Assembly: GCA_031374935.1 (NCBI GenBank)
Contig: JANMHB010000113.1
Location: forward strand, 124,001-188,000
Source: JACMLX01 sp031374935
GTDB lineage: Bacteria > Gemmatimonadota > Gemmatimonadetes > Gemmatimonadales > Gemmatimonadaceae
Direction: 5' to 3'
DNA: 64,000 nt
Shown piece by piece: positions 9,047-17,387 of this stretch. A program made the translations under genes and the position numbers. The notes under the pieces are model-generated. The model was not told the origin of the DNA, did no database searches, and was given only the letters and a program-made list of their open reading frames with translations. The first letter of the stretch is position 1. Each line of letters starts with the position of its first letter.

Positions 9047-10530
9047 CAGGCGATGTCGCCGCTGCGAATCACCTGCTGATACCAGCGATAGCTGAGCTTC
9101 GGCGTACGCTTCTGCGTGGCGTAGTCGACGTGCACCAGTCCGAAGCGCGTGTCATAGCCATCTGCCCACTCGAAGTTGTCGAGAAGGCTCCACGGGAAGT
9201 AGCCCACCACCTTCCGGCCTTCGGACACGGCACGCTGCACCTGTCGCATGTAGGCGCGCAGATACATCACGCGGTCGATGTCCTGCACCTCGCTCGTGGC
9301 TTGCGTCGGCCCACTGTCCGCGCAGCCGTTCTCACTGATGAAGATCGGGAGATCGCGCTGGCCGAGCGCGTCGCCGATCATGCGGATGCCCCAGTAGATG
9401 GATTCCGGCACGCAGTTGAGCCACGGCGTACCCATCTTCGGGAACTTGTCGAACATCGGAATCTCTTCGAAGCCTGCCTTCGTTGCCGCGGCCCGCACGT
9501 ATGCACCCGTGTAGCAGTTGAAGCCGAGACCATCGAGGGGTTGATGAATCGTCTTCATGTCGCCGCTCTGGATCGTCGGCGCGTTCGCTCCCCGCTGCTC
9601 CATCCAGAACGGATCGTACTGTCCGGTCAAGAGCGGCACGATGATCGCACCGTTGGCATTGGTGCGTGTGAATGCCAGCCGGGTGGCCTCGATATGCTCC
9701 GGCGTTTCAATCACCGGAATGAACGGATTGAAGTTCTCGGCGATCGCGACCTTGCACGGTCGCGGCGATGACGCACGGATCGCCTGGCAGCCGCGACCAT
9801 GCGCCAGCAGCGCGTGATGCCCCACCTGCCAGCGTTCCTTCTCGGTTGCGAGGGCCAGCCCGGGCGCGTGCGGCGCGGTGGCCTTTACACCGTATCCCAC
9901 CTGCGTGAAGGTGAGAATCTCGTTCAGTGTCATCCATCGCGAGACGCGATCACCGAGACGCTTTGCCATGACGCCGGCATAGGTCGCGAAATCATCAGCC
10001 ACCTCGCGGCTCTCCCATCCGCGGTAGCGATCCTGCAGTGCCTGCGGCAGGTCCCAGTGATACAGCGTGACGTGTGGCGTGATGCCGTTGGCCAGCAGTT
10101 CGTCGACGAGGCGGCTGTAGAAGTCGATGCCCTTCTCGTTCACGGCGCCGCGGCCGTCCGGGATGACGCGCGACCACGAGGTGCTGAAGCGGTAATGCTT
10201 CACGCCGAGGTCGGCCATCAGGCGCACATCGTCCTTGTAGCGATGATAGTGATCACAGGCGACATCGCCGGTGTCGCCGTTGCGAACCTTGCCCGGGGTG
10301 TGGCTGAACGTGTCCCAGATGCTGGGCTTGCGGCCGTCGATCGCGGCGGCGCCTTCGAGCTGATACGAGGCCGTGGCAGCGCCCCACCAGAAGTCCTTGG
10401 GAAACGCATCACGAGCACTGGCCGCCATCGACGCTGCCGGATTGACCGCCTCGGCGCTCAGCCGGCTGGCGTGAAGTGCTTCGGCCGCCACGCCCAGTGC
10501 GGCAGCCTTGACGAAGTTGCGACGATGCAT
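9046..10530 (-). CDS. Tat-exported GH1 beta-glucosidase
   Basis: A 494-residue glycoside hydrolase family 1 enzyme (TIM barrel) that releases terminal beta-D-glucosyl or related residues by a retaining mechanism. The acid/base Glu is E204 in TLNE and the nucleophile is E400 in ISENG. The N-terminal marker FWWGAATASYQLEG and the WSRVIPDG strand are typical. The N-terminus MHRRNFVKAAALGVAAEAL is a twin-arginine signal, so it should act outside the cytoplasm; GH1 enzymes are more often cytoplasmic. I chose the ATG at 10530 because the Tat motif follows; the open frame upstream has no similarity. It is followed by the coupled 47-residue ORF and the creatininase-family gene. Confidence 0.92.
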   Translation of the reverse strand: MHRRNFVKAAALGVAAEALHASRLSAEAVNPAASMAASARDAFPKDFWWGAATASYQLEGAAAIDGRKPSIWDTFSHTPGKVRNGDTGDVACDHYHRYKDDVRLMADLGVKHYRFSTSWSRVIPDGRGAVNEKGIDFYSRLVDELLANGITPHVTLYHWDLPQALQDRYRGWESREVADDFATYAGVMAKRLGDRVSRWMTLNEILTFTQVGYGVKATAPHAPGLALATEKERWQVGHHALLAHGRGCQAIRASSPRPCKVAIAENFNPFIPVIETPEHIEATRLAFTRTNANGAIIVPLLTGQYDPFWMEQRGANAPTIQSGDMKTIHQPLDGLGFNCYTGAYVRAAATKAGFEEIPMFDKFPKMGTPWLNCVPESIYWGIRMIGDALGQRDLPIFISENGCADSGPTQATSEVQDIDRVMYLRAYMRQVQRAVSEGRKVVGYFPWSLLDNFEWADGYDTRFGLVHVDYATQKRTPKLSYRWYQQVIRSGDIA

Positions 10531-10585
10531 GCTCACGAGTTGACCCGGTGAAGTAGACAAGCGGTGAAATGCGCTTTGCGGAGCG

Positions 10586-11953
10586 TCACGACGCGTCCGG
10601 TACTGCTGCAACTGCGCCGGTGAGCGCCGGGGCGGTGGCAAACCAGACCGTCGCCGCCCCAACGAGGCCTGCCATCAGCGAGGCTGCCACGATGCCGACC
10701 TTGGCCTGCGCGATGAGCGGGGACGACGGGAACGCCAGCCCGGAGACGAACAGCGACATCGTAAATCCAATGCCACCCAGACAGGCGACGCCAGCGATGC
10801 TCGCCCACGAAGCGCCGGTTGGCAAGGGAGCGCCGAGACGCGTCGCGATCCATGTGGCGAGCAGGATGCCGACCGGCTTGCCGACGATCAGTCCCAGCGC
10901 GACGCCAATGGTCACCGGGCCCACCAGCACGGGCGCGTCAGGGCCAGCCGAGTCGAGCGTGACACCGGCGTTGGCCAGCGCGAAGAGTGGCATGATCCAG
11001 AAGCTCACAGGGATGTGAAGCAGACGTCGGAACTGGGCGAGCGGCGGTTGCGCATCTTCGACGGCAGTCTCGAATGCCGCCAGCGCGCGTTGCTGTCCAC
11101 CGTTCGAGAGGACCGGTCGGTCATCTTCGCCGGTGGCGATCTCGAACTCCGCCAGTCGCTGGCGGGCTTCGGCTTCGAATCGTGCGGGTTCAATTCGCGA
11201 ACGGGCCGGAATGATCAGCGCCAGCACAACGCCGGCAACCGTCGAGTGTACGCCCGAGCGCAGCACGCAATACCACAGGCCGATGCCGAGCAGTGCATAC
11301 ACACTCTTCCAGGCAGCACCGGCGGCGTTGGCTGCAATCAGCAGAACGACGCATCCTGCGGCGTACATCAGCCATGCCGCCTCAGGCGCGTGCCCGTAGA
11401 ACAGGCTGATGATGATCACGGCGCCGAGATCGTCGGCAATGGCCAGCGCCGCCAGAAACACGGTCAACGCCGGCGGCACGCGGGACCCGATCAGTGCCAG
11501 CACACCGAGCGCGAAGGCGATGTCGGTGGCGGTCGGAATTCCCCACCCTGGCGAGCCTGGCGTGGAGCGATTGAAGGCCGTGAAGATCAACGCCGGCACG
11601 ATCATGCCGCCAACTGCGGCAGCGAGCGGCAGTGATGCCGTCCGCACGGTCGAGAGTTCGCCGACGAGGAGTTCGCTCTTGATCTCGAGGCCGACCAGCA
11701 GGAAGAAGATGGCCATCAGGCCATCGCTGATCCACTCACGCAGCGAGAGGGAGAACACACCGCTGCCGAAGGACAGCGCTACCGGTGTCTGCCAGAACGC
11801 CTCGACCGCGCCATGCCACGGGCTGTTCGCAATCGCCATCGCGACTGCCGCCGCAACGAGTAGCGTGACCCCACCAGCCGCCTGCCACTCTGCGAACTGC
11901 CGGAACGGCCGGATCAGCCGCACGGCAAGGACGGGGCGCGGAGGAGCAGTCAT
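10586..11953 (-). CDS. nhaA: Na+/H+ antiporter NhaA
   Basis: A 455-residue inner-membrane antiporter that expels Na+ in exchange for H+. The ion-binding Asp pair is D174-D175 in AIADDLGAV, and the partner Asp is D144 in the discontinuous-helix motif TATDIAFALG. It is longer than the E. coli protein (388 residues), mainly through a larger hydrophilic loop around residues 255-315 (rich in Arg, Glu and Gln). The hexamer TAAATT ends 6 nt before the ATG, so the mRNA may be leaderless. The GH1 gene follows on the same strand 55 bases later. Confidence in the family is high. Confidence 0.95.
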   Translation of the reverse strand: MTAPPRPVLAVRLIRPFRQFAEWQAAGGVTLLVAAAVAMAIANSPWHGAVEAFWQTPVALSFGSGVFSLSLREWISDGLMAIFFLLVGLEIKSELLVGELSTVRTASLPLAAAVGGMIVPALIFTAFNRSTPGSPGWGIPTATDIAFALGVLALIGSRVPPALTVFLAALAIADDLGAVIIISLFYGHAPEAAWLMYAAGCVVLLIAANAAGAAWKSVYALLGIGLWYCVLRSGVHSTVAGVVLALIIPARSRIEPARFEAEARQRLAEFEIATGEDDRPVLSNGGQQRALAAFETAVEDAQPPLAQFRRLLHIPVSFWIMPLFALANAGVTLDSAGPDAPVLVGPVTIGVALGLIVGKPVGILLATWIATRLGAPLPTGASWASIAGVACLGGIGFTMSLFVSGLAFPSSPLIAQAKVGIVAASLMAGLVGAATVWFATAPALTGAVAAVPDAS

Positions 11954-11959
11954 GCGCGC

Positions 11960-11965
11960 AATTTA
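11960..11965 (-). promoter_or_regulatory. -10-like hexamer just before nhaA
   Basis: TAAATT on the minus strand (part of TAAATTGC) stands 6 nt before the nhaA ATG, the same short spacing as at truA, rlmN, the U32 gene and the pseudokinase gene. No -35 consensus is visible. Confidence 0.4.
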
Positions 11966-11992
11966 GCTGCGCGCCGACGCCCGTGTGAGCGC

Positions 11993-12577
11993 TCAGTCCT
12001 CGGGCGGCACTCCGGCGCCTCGGACGCTGTCGACGCGCTGCTGAATTCGCCGACGCAACTGCTCCATCATCCCGACGTATTTGACGCGCTGCTCGGGGCT
12101 CAGGAACGTGCTCAGTTCGTCCTGCTCCTTCTGCTGCAACTCCAGGCGCTGCCGCTGGGTGTCGAGCAGGTCGTCGAGCAACGCCGCCGTTGCTGGCGAC
12201 CGACTGGCGTCGCCACTGGCCACCGATTGCCGCAAGTCACGGCGGATGCGCATCTCCTCACGTGCGAGCTTCAGGCGATCGTCGCTGAACCTGCGATTGA
12301 CGTCCATCAATCGCGTCGCCTGCTGATCGTTGAGGTTGAGACGCTCGCGCACGGCACGGGCGAGCACTTCGCGCAGGGAATTCTCGACGCGCATGCGCTC
12401 GGCGAATGCGGGGGACTTGCGCAGGCGTTCGTCTTCTGCCTGCACCGCGTTGGCGGCGCGCCGGGCTTCGCGACGGGCCCGGGCCGCTTCACCAGCTTCC
12501 TGCGCCTGGAGCGCCGAGGCGCCACACACGAGCATCGCGCCGACGAGCAAGATCGCCGGCCGGGATCGTGACATCAT
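11993..12577 (-). CDS. Spy/LTXXQ-like periplasmic protein of the sigma-factor operon
   Basis: A 194-residue protein with a signal peptide (cleavage near LQAQ) and an almost entirely helical, charged body rich in Arg, Glu and Gln. The segments LNLNDQQATRLMDV and FLSPEQRVKY resemble the repeat pattern of Spy/CpxP/LTXXQ-type periplasmic helical proteins, which act as chaperones or stress sensors. It starts by ATGA overlap with the anti-sigma gene, so it is the third gene of a sigma/anti-sigma operon. That supports a role in envelope stress sensing, as CnrX/CpxP-like proteins have, but I infer this from position and composition. Confidence 0.65.
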   Translation of the reverse strand: MMSRSRPAILLVGAMLVCGASALQAQEAGEAARARREARRAANAVQAEDERLRKSPAFAERMRVENSLREVLARAVRERLNLNDQQATRLMDVNRRFSDDRLKLAREEMRIRRDLRQSVASGDASRSPATAALLDDLLDTQRQRLELQQKEQDELSTFLSPEQRVKYVGMMEQLRRRIQQRVDSVRGAGVPPED

Positions 12578-13146
12578 GCACCCTCCGCGGCAGAGAGATC
12601 GACGGCGGTTTCCGGCTCGGCTGACGGTACGCCGTCGAGCGCAAGGATGTCCGCCTCCAGCGCGCGCAGCTGCTCCACCGAGAGGTCGTCTGTGGATGCG
12701 CCGAGACCGAGCTGCGGTGCGGATGATTCGCGTGCGGCCAGCGACGCGGCGGCGGTGGGCCCCACGCCGCGCAGCTCATGCTGCTGCCGTCCGTTCATCA
12801 CGGTCACCGCGGTCCCGCCACCAACGACCAACAGCAATGCAGCAGCGCGCGCGAAACGCATGGAAATCATGGGGCGCTTGGCATTACGGCGCGCGGCGAG
12901 TTCATCGACCATCGGTGCGTCCGCCGTGCGCGGCGGCGCAGGCAACGCACCGACGATCTGCGCGACGTTGATCGCCACCGGCGCCTGATGCGCCGCACGA
13001 GCGGTGCGCAGCAGATGAAATTCGGCCGCCAGCTCGGGATCGACAGCGATCGCGCGCTCGACGATCGCCGCGTCGTCCGCCGAGAGGCGGCCGTGCAGCA
13101 GATCGGGCAGGCAGTCCTGCAGTTCATCCCTGGTCATGTCACGCAT
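12574..13146 (-). CDS. Putative membrane-bound anti-sigma factor
   Basis: A 190-residue protein directly after the ECF sigma gene, with which it overlaps by 8 bases. An N-terminal helical part (about 1-55, with LPDLLHGRLS and DPELAAEFHLLRTAR) resembles the sigma-binding domain of ECF anti-sigma factors but lacks the HxxxCxxC zinc motif. A single transmembrane helix lies at about 98-117, followed by a periplasmic tail of about 70 residues. It is expected to hold the sigma factor at the membrane until a signal arrives. An ATG at 13137 is a possible alternative start. The role rests mainly on position and architecture. Confidence 0.7.
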   Translation of the reverse strand: MRDMTRDELQDCLPDLLHGRLSADDAAIVERAIAVDPELAAEFHLLRTARAAHQAPVAINVAQIVGALPAPPRTADAPMVDELAARRNAKRPMISMRFARAAALLLVVGGGTAVTVMNGRQQHELRGVGPTAAASLAARESSAPQLGLGASTDDLSVEQLRALEADILALDGVPSAEPETAVDLSAAEGA

Positions 13147-13702
13147 CGAGAAACTCCTTCACGGCTCGCATTGCATTGTGGTAGTGCACTCTCGCGGCCC
13201 CTTCCGTGGTGGATGCAACGGTCGCGATTTCCTTGTACGACAACCCTTCGACCACCCGCAACGTGAACACTTCACGTTGCAGTGGAGACAGTCGCGCGAC
13301 CGCCAACCGCACACGCTGCTCCGACTCATCCGCCACGACACCATCGAGCACGTCATCAGCCGACACCAACTGGTCCTGCGCATCCTCGATCGCGACATGG
13401 TTGCGATCCCGTCGATTGGCCCGGCGTTGATCGAGTACCAGCCGACGCGCGATGGTGAACAGCCACGACCGGAGCGACGAATCCCCGCGAAACGCATCGA
13501 GCGAACCGAACGCACGAACAAAGGTGTCCTGCACGATCTCCTCGGGCGCCGACATCACGCCCAGACTTCCCACGAACCTGACCAGCGATGGTGCGTGCCG
13601 CTCGACCAACGCCGTGGCCGCTCGCTGATCTCCGCCAGTCCAACGGGCGATCAGCGCGTGGTCTTCGTCTGCGTCGTCACCCGCTCGGCTCAGGTCAGGC
13701 AT
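13139..13702 (-). CDS. ECF-family RNA polymerase sigma factor
   Basis: A 187-residue sigma-70 family member with only regions 2 and 4. Region 2 covers about residues 25-95 (EEIVQDTFVRAF, SLRSWLFTIARRLVLDQRR) and region 4 about 125-180 (LSPLQREVFTLRVVEGLSYKEIA, then the recognition helix around TTEGAARVHYHNA). It directs transcription of a stress or transport regulon and is probably held by the anti-sigma factor encoded next. The start at 13702 gives a normal-length protein; the frame stays open far upstream, over the divergent gene, but shows no similarity there. Confidence 0.9.
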   Translation of the reverse strand: MPDLSRAGDDADEDHALIARWTGGDQRAATALVERHAPSLVRFVGSLGVMSAPEEIVQDTFVRAFGSLDAFRGDSSLRSWLFTIARRLVLDQRRANRRDRNHVAIEDAQDQLVSADDVLDGVVADESEQRVRLAVARLSPLQREVFTLRVVEGLSYKEIATVASTTEGAARVHYHNAMRAVKEFLDA

Positions 13703-13795
13703 GTCGGTCTGGTAGGCAGACGCGCGTTTCGCGGCGATGTTAAGGTCGCTTGCCGACACCCGGAAATCCCCATCCTTCGCCCTGCCCTGGTCCCG

Positions 13796-14503
13796 ATGCC
13801 CAGCCATCGCCTCCCCGCCCTGATCGCCCATCGCGGCCTGCCGCGCCGGCATCGCGAGAATACCCTCCCGGGATTCCTGGCCGCCACGGAGGCCGGCGCT
13901 GACGGCTGGGAGCTGGATGTCCATGCGACGCGGGATGGAGTGGTGGTGGTGCATCACGACCCGGTTCTTCCGGCAGTGGCGGGCTCGCTGGCCGGTGCCC
14001 GGATCGCCGAGTTGGACTGGTCGCGGCTGGCGGAGGCAACGGTCGGGGCCGCTGGCGAGCGTATTCCGAGCCTGGATGACGTGCTCGAGGCGGCAGGAGA
14101 TCGAACGACGGTCTATGTCGAGGTCAAGGCGCGGGGCATCGAGGCGGCGGTCGAGGCGTGCCTGCTCCGGCATCGGACGACGCCGACGGCGGTGCACAGC
14201 TTCGACCACCGCATCGCGCTGGCCATCGGGCACGCAGTTCCGACGATTCCGGTCGGCGTTCTGACCGACTCGTACCTGATTGACGCCGTCCATTCGATGA
14301 AGGCCGCCGGTGCGCGTGACTTCTGGCCCCACAAGGAGATGGTCGATCGACCGCTCGTCGAGGCAATTCACGCCGTCGGTGGACGAGTGATCGTCTGGAC
14401 TGTCAACGACGTCGCGCAGGCGCGGTGGCTCGCCGACATCGGCGTCGATGCGCTCTGCACCGATGTGGTGGACGAGCTGCGTGCCGCCGGATTCGGCGCG
14501 TAG
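13796..14503 (+). CDS. Glycerophosphodiester phosphodiesterase
   Basis: A 235-residue GDPD-family TIM barrel that hydrolyses glycerophosphodiesters to sn-glycerol-3-phosphate and an alcohol. It has the family signature IAHRGLPRRHRENTLPGF (first catalytic His and the ENT motif), the metal-site segment WELDVHATRDGVVVVHHD (Glu, Asp and second catalytic His) and a later ligand in YVEVK. No signal peptide is visible, so it is likely cytoplasmic. It is transcribed divergently from the ECF sigma gene, 93 bases away. The ATG at 13796 gives the normal family length. Confidence 0.92.
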   Translation: MPSHRLPALIAHRGLPRRHRENTLPGFLAATEAGADGWELDVHATRDGVVVVHHDPVLPAVAGSLAGARIAELDWSRLAEATVGAAGERIPSLDDVLEAAGDRTTVYVEVKARGIEAAVEACLLRHRTTPTAVHSFDHRIALAIGHAVPTIPVGVLTDSYLIDAVHSMKAAGARDFWPHKEMVDRPLVEAIHAVGGRVIVWTVNDVAQARWLADIGVDALCTDVVDELRAAGFGA

Positions 14504-14539
14504 ACAGTCTCGACGGTCTGAGAGACATGGCGGGTGCCG

Positions 14540-14566
14540 GTGCCCGGGCGCACATTGGCCGGGCAC
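14540..14566 (+). terminator. Possible terminator hairpin after the phosphodiesterase gene
   Basis: An 8-bp perfect inverted repeat (GTGCCCGG with CCGGGCAC) has an 11-nt loop and is followed by a pyrimidine-rich run (TCCTTCTCCC). It lies between two plus-strand genes. Confidence 0.4.
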
Positions 14567-14603
14567 TCCTTCTCCCGCTGTCTCTCCCTTGGAGGTCTCG
14601 CTC

Positions 14604-16031
14604 GTGCGACATGTCTTCGTCCTGCTCTGTGCGGTTGGGTCGGCGCTCCATGCGCAACCCCAGGCAGCACCGGCTGCTCCGTCCAAAGCGGCGGTCGCAC
14701 CGGGCACGGGTGCGATTGCGCTGCCGAATGCCGATCCGTTCCCGAGCACCTATCGCCCCGCGCCTGCTCGCGCGGTGCTCATCACCAATGCCACGATCCT
14801 GACCGCCGCAGGCCCGCAGATCGATCGCGGGTTCGTGCTGCTCCGCGATGGCAAGATCGTGAACCTGGGGAGCGGCGCACCACCTGAGGCGGGCGATGCC
14901 GAGGTGATCGACGCCAACGGCCGCTACGTCACACCTGGCCTGATCGACACGCATTCGCATCTGGGCGTGTATGCGGCCCCCGGTGGCGAAGCACTGAGCG
15001 ATGGCAACGAGGCGACCGCACCAACCACCGCACGCGTCTGGGCCGAGCACAGCGTGTGGCCACAGGATCCGCAGTTCCCGCGTGTGCTCGCCGGTGGTGT
15101 GACGACGATTCAGGTGCTGCCCGGCTCGGCGAATCTGGTGGGAGGGCGCAGCGTGGTGCTCAAGATCGTGCCGAGTGTCAGCGTGCAAGGGATGAAGTTC
15201 CCCGGTGCGAAGTACGGGCTGAAGATGGCCTGCGGCGAGAATCCGAAGCGCGTCTATGCCAGCCGCGGTCCATCGACCCGCATGGGCAACGTCGCCGGCT
15301 ATCGCGCGGCGTGGATTGCCGCCGAGTCGTACCGACGCCGCTGGGACAAATGGCTGGCGGACCGCCAGGGTGATCCGCCGCAGCGGGATCTCGAGCAGGA
15401 GACGATGGCCGACGTCCTCCGCGGTAACATCCTGGTGCACAACCACTGCTATCGTGCCGATGAAATGCTGCAGATGATCGACATCGCTCGCGAGTTCGGC
15501 TATCGCATCCGGTCGTTCCACCACGGGGTGGAAGCCTACAAGCTGGCCGACGTGATGGCGCGCGACAGCATCTCCGGTTCACTGTGGAGTGACTGGGGCG
15601 GCTTCAAGATGGAGGCGCTGGACGGCATCAGAGCGAACCTCGCGTTGGTGCACAATGCTGGCGCACGCGCGATCGTCCACAGCGATGATGCCAGCGGCGC
15701 GCAACGGCTGAATCAGGATGCCGCCAAGGCGCGCGCCGCCGGTGCTTCGATCGGCATCAATATCCCCGACGCCACGCTGATCCAGTGGGTGACGCTGAAT
15801 GCGGCGTGGGCACTCGACCTGCACGACAAGGTGGGATCACTCGAAGCGGGCAAGCACGCCGACGTCGTGCTGTGGAACGCGAATCCGTTCAGTGTGTATG
15901 CACGTGCGGATCGTGTCTGGATCGATGGATCGCTGCGCTATGATCGGATGGACCCGAAACAGCGCTGGCGCACGGACTTCGAACTCGGCTTCGTGCCGGC
16001 ACCATCCCTCGTTCCGGGGGGGCGCCGCTGA
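14604..16031 (+). CDS. Exported metal-dependent amidohydrolase
   Basis: A 475-residue protein with a signal peptide (MRHVFVLLCAVGSALHAQ) and an amidohydrolase/imidazolonepropionase-like barrel. The metal-binding HxH is H117/H119 in GLIDTHSHLG. Further expected ligands are present: H279 and H281 (LVHNHCYRADE), H306-H307 (SFHHGVEAY) and D361 (VHSDDASG). Such enzymes hydrolyse amide or cyclic-amide bonds such as those in peptides or N-acyl compounds. GGAGG lies 8 nt before the GTG start. The stop codon overlaps the start of the next gene (TGATG), and that gene encodes a paralogue without metal ligands; the two probably work together. The substrate is unknown. Confidence 0.88.
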   Translation: MRHVFVLLCAVGSALHAQPQAAPAAPSKAAVAPGTGAIALPNADPFPSTYRPAPARAVLITNATILTAAGPQIDRGFVLLRDGKIVNLGSGAPPEAGDAEVIDANGRYVTPGLIDTHSHLGVYAAPGGEALSDGNEATAPTTARVWAEHSVWPQDPQFPRVLAGGVTTIQVLPGSANLVGGRSVVLKIVPSVSVQGMKFPGAKYGLKMACGENPKRVYASRGPSTRMGNVAGYRAAWIAAESYRRRWDKWLADRQGDPPQRDLEQETMADVLRGNILVHNHCYRADEMLQMIDIAREFGYRIRSFHHGVEAYKLADVMARDSISGSLWSDWGGFKMEALDGIRANLALVHNAGARAIVHSDDASGAQRLNQDAAKARAAGASIGINIPDATLIQWVTLNAAWALDLHDKVGSLEAGKHADVVLWNANPFSVYARADRVWIDGSLRYDRMDPKQRWRTDFELGFVPAPSLVPGGRR

Positions 16032-17311
16032 TGCGCACGATCCAGAGTCTCGCAGCAACCGCGCTGATGCTGGCCGGTGCAGCGTCGCTGGGCGGGCAGA
16101 ACACGATTGCCATCACCGGTGCGACGATCTATCCGGTGAGTGGTCCGCGCATCGACAACGCGACGATCGTGATGACCAACGGAGTGATCACCGCCGTCGG
16201 TACCGCCGTCACGATTCCGGCTGGCGCGCAGCGGATCGACGGCACCGGGAAATGGATCACACCGGGTCTGATCGCCACCGCCACCTCGCTGGGTGTGGTG
16301 GAAGTGGGGGCCGTGGGTGAAACACGCGATGGACGGGCGCGCGGCAAGGAGAACATCGCCGCCGCGTTCCGCGTCTGGGATGGCTTCAACCCGCGCTCGG
16401 TGAGCCTGCCAGTGGCACGACAGGACGGCGGCATCACCACGGTCGGTGTGATGCCGTCCGGCGGCCTGGTGTCGGGCCTTGGCGCCGTCTACGACCTGCC
16501 CGAAGGCGCCAGCGCGGCCGGCATGCTGCGCAAGGCACCGGTGGCGATGGTGGCCACACTCGACAACGCGGATGCTGCGGGCACGGCGTCGCGCGCTGAA
16601 GCGCTGGCTCGTCTGCGAACGCTCCTGTCGGATGCGCGGGAGTTCAATCTGGGCCGCCTGCGGTACGACGCCGGCAACATGCGCACGCTGAGCGCCGGGC
16701 GGGCAGATCTCGATGCCATGCAGCTGGTGCTGAAAGGCACGATCCCTCTGGTCATTTCGGCGGACCGGGCCAGTGAGATTCTCAACGCCATCGCGCTCGG
16801 TCGCGACTTCGGCGTCCGGATCGTGATCAATGGCGGCGCGGAGGCGTGGAGCGTGGCGTCGGATCTGGCGCTCGCCAAGGTGCCGGTGCTCACCGGTGCG
16901 ATGAACAACATTCCCGAATCGTTCGGCGCCCTCGGACAACGGCAGGAGAATCTCGCCCTGCTGCGTGCCGCGGGTGTCCAGGTGGCGATCGTTGGCAATG
17001 GCGCTGGCGGCGAAGACGGATTCAACGTGCGCAACCTTCGCTACGAGGCTGGCAACGCGGTTGCGTACGGGATGTCGTGGGATGACGCGCTGCGCTCGAT
17101 CACGCTGGCCCCGGCAGAGATCCTCGGCCTGAGCGACAAGATCGGATCACTGGCCATCGGCAAGGTGGCCAACGTCGTCGTCTGGAGCGGTGATCCGTTC
17201 GAGTACGCATCGCAGCCTGAACACGTGTTCGTGGCCGGCACGGAAACGAAGATCATGACCCGTCAGGATCAGCTGACGCAGCGATATCGCCAACTGCCGG
17301 TGAAGTACTGA
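16031..17311 (+). CDS. Amidohydrolase paralogue lacking all metal ligands
   Basis: A 426-residue protein with a signal peptide and the same fold as the gene before it, coupled to it by a TGATG overlap. Aligned by eye, every metal-ligand position of the partner is changed: HxH becomes Ala84 and Ser86 (GLIATATSLG), the HNH segment becomes VIS, HHG becomes NGG, and HSDD becomes GNGA. The flanking beta-sandwich and the late motif LSDKIGSLAIGKVANVVVW are well kept, so the frame is under selection. It is probably a non-catalytic partner, stabiliser or binding protein for the upstream enzyme. A different catalytic mechanism cannot be excluded. Confidence 0.85.
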   Translation: MRTIQSLAATALMLAGAASLGGQNTIAITGATIYPVSGPRIDNATIVMTNGVITAVGTAVTIPAGAQRIDGTGKWITPGLIATATSLGVVEVGAVGETRDGRARGKENIAAAFRVWDGFNPRSVSLPVARQDGGITTVGVMPSGGLVSGLGAVYDLPEGASAAGMLRKAPVAMVATLDNADAAGTASRAEALARLRTLLSDAREFNLGRLRYDAGNMRTLSAGRADLDAMQLVLKGTIPLVISADRASEILNAIALGRDFGVRIVINGGAEAWSVASDLALAKVPVLTGAMNNIPESFGALGQRQENLALLRAAGVQVAIVGNGAGGEDGFNVRNLRYEAGNAVAYGMSWDDALRSITLAPAEILGLSDKIGSLAIGKVANVVVWSGDPFEYASQPEHVFVAGTETKIMTRQDQLTQRYRQLPVKY

Positions 17312-17333
17312 GCGCACGTGAATGAACGGGCAT

Positions 17334-17368
17334 GACGACGGGGTGGTGCATGCGGCCATCCCGTCGTC
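17334..17368. terminator. Bidirectional terminator hairpin
   Basis: A 13-bp stem (17334-17346 with 17356-17368, with one G-U type mismatch) and a 9-nt loop lie in the 76-base gap between the convergent amidohydrolase paralogue and TonB receptor genes. Confidence 0.7.
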
Positions 17369-17387
17369 CGTCGCACGCCTCGCAGCG

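Noticed and set aside
13703..14749. N-terminal extension of the ECF sigma frame across the divergent phosphodiesterase
   Set aside because: The extension shows no sigma similarity and overlaps a well-supported gene; a normal-length sigma factor starts at 13702.
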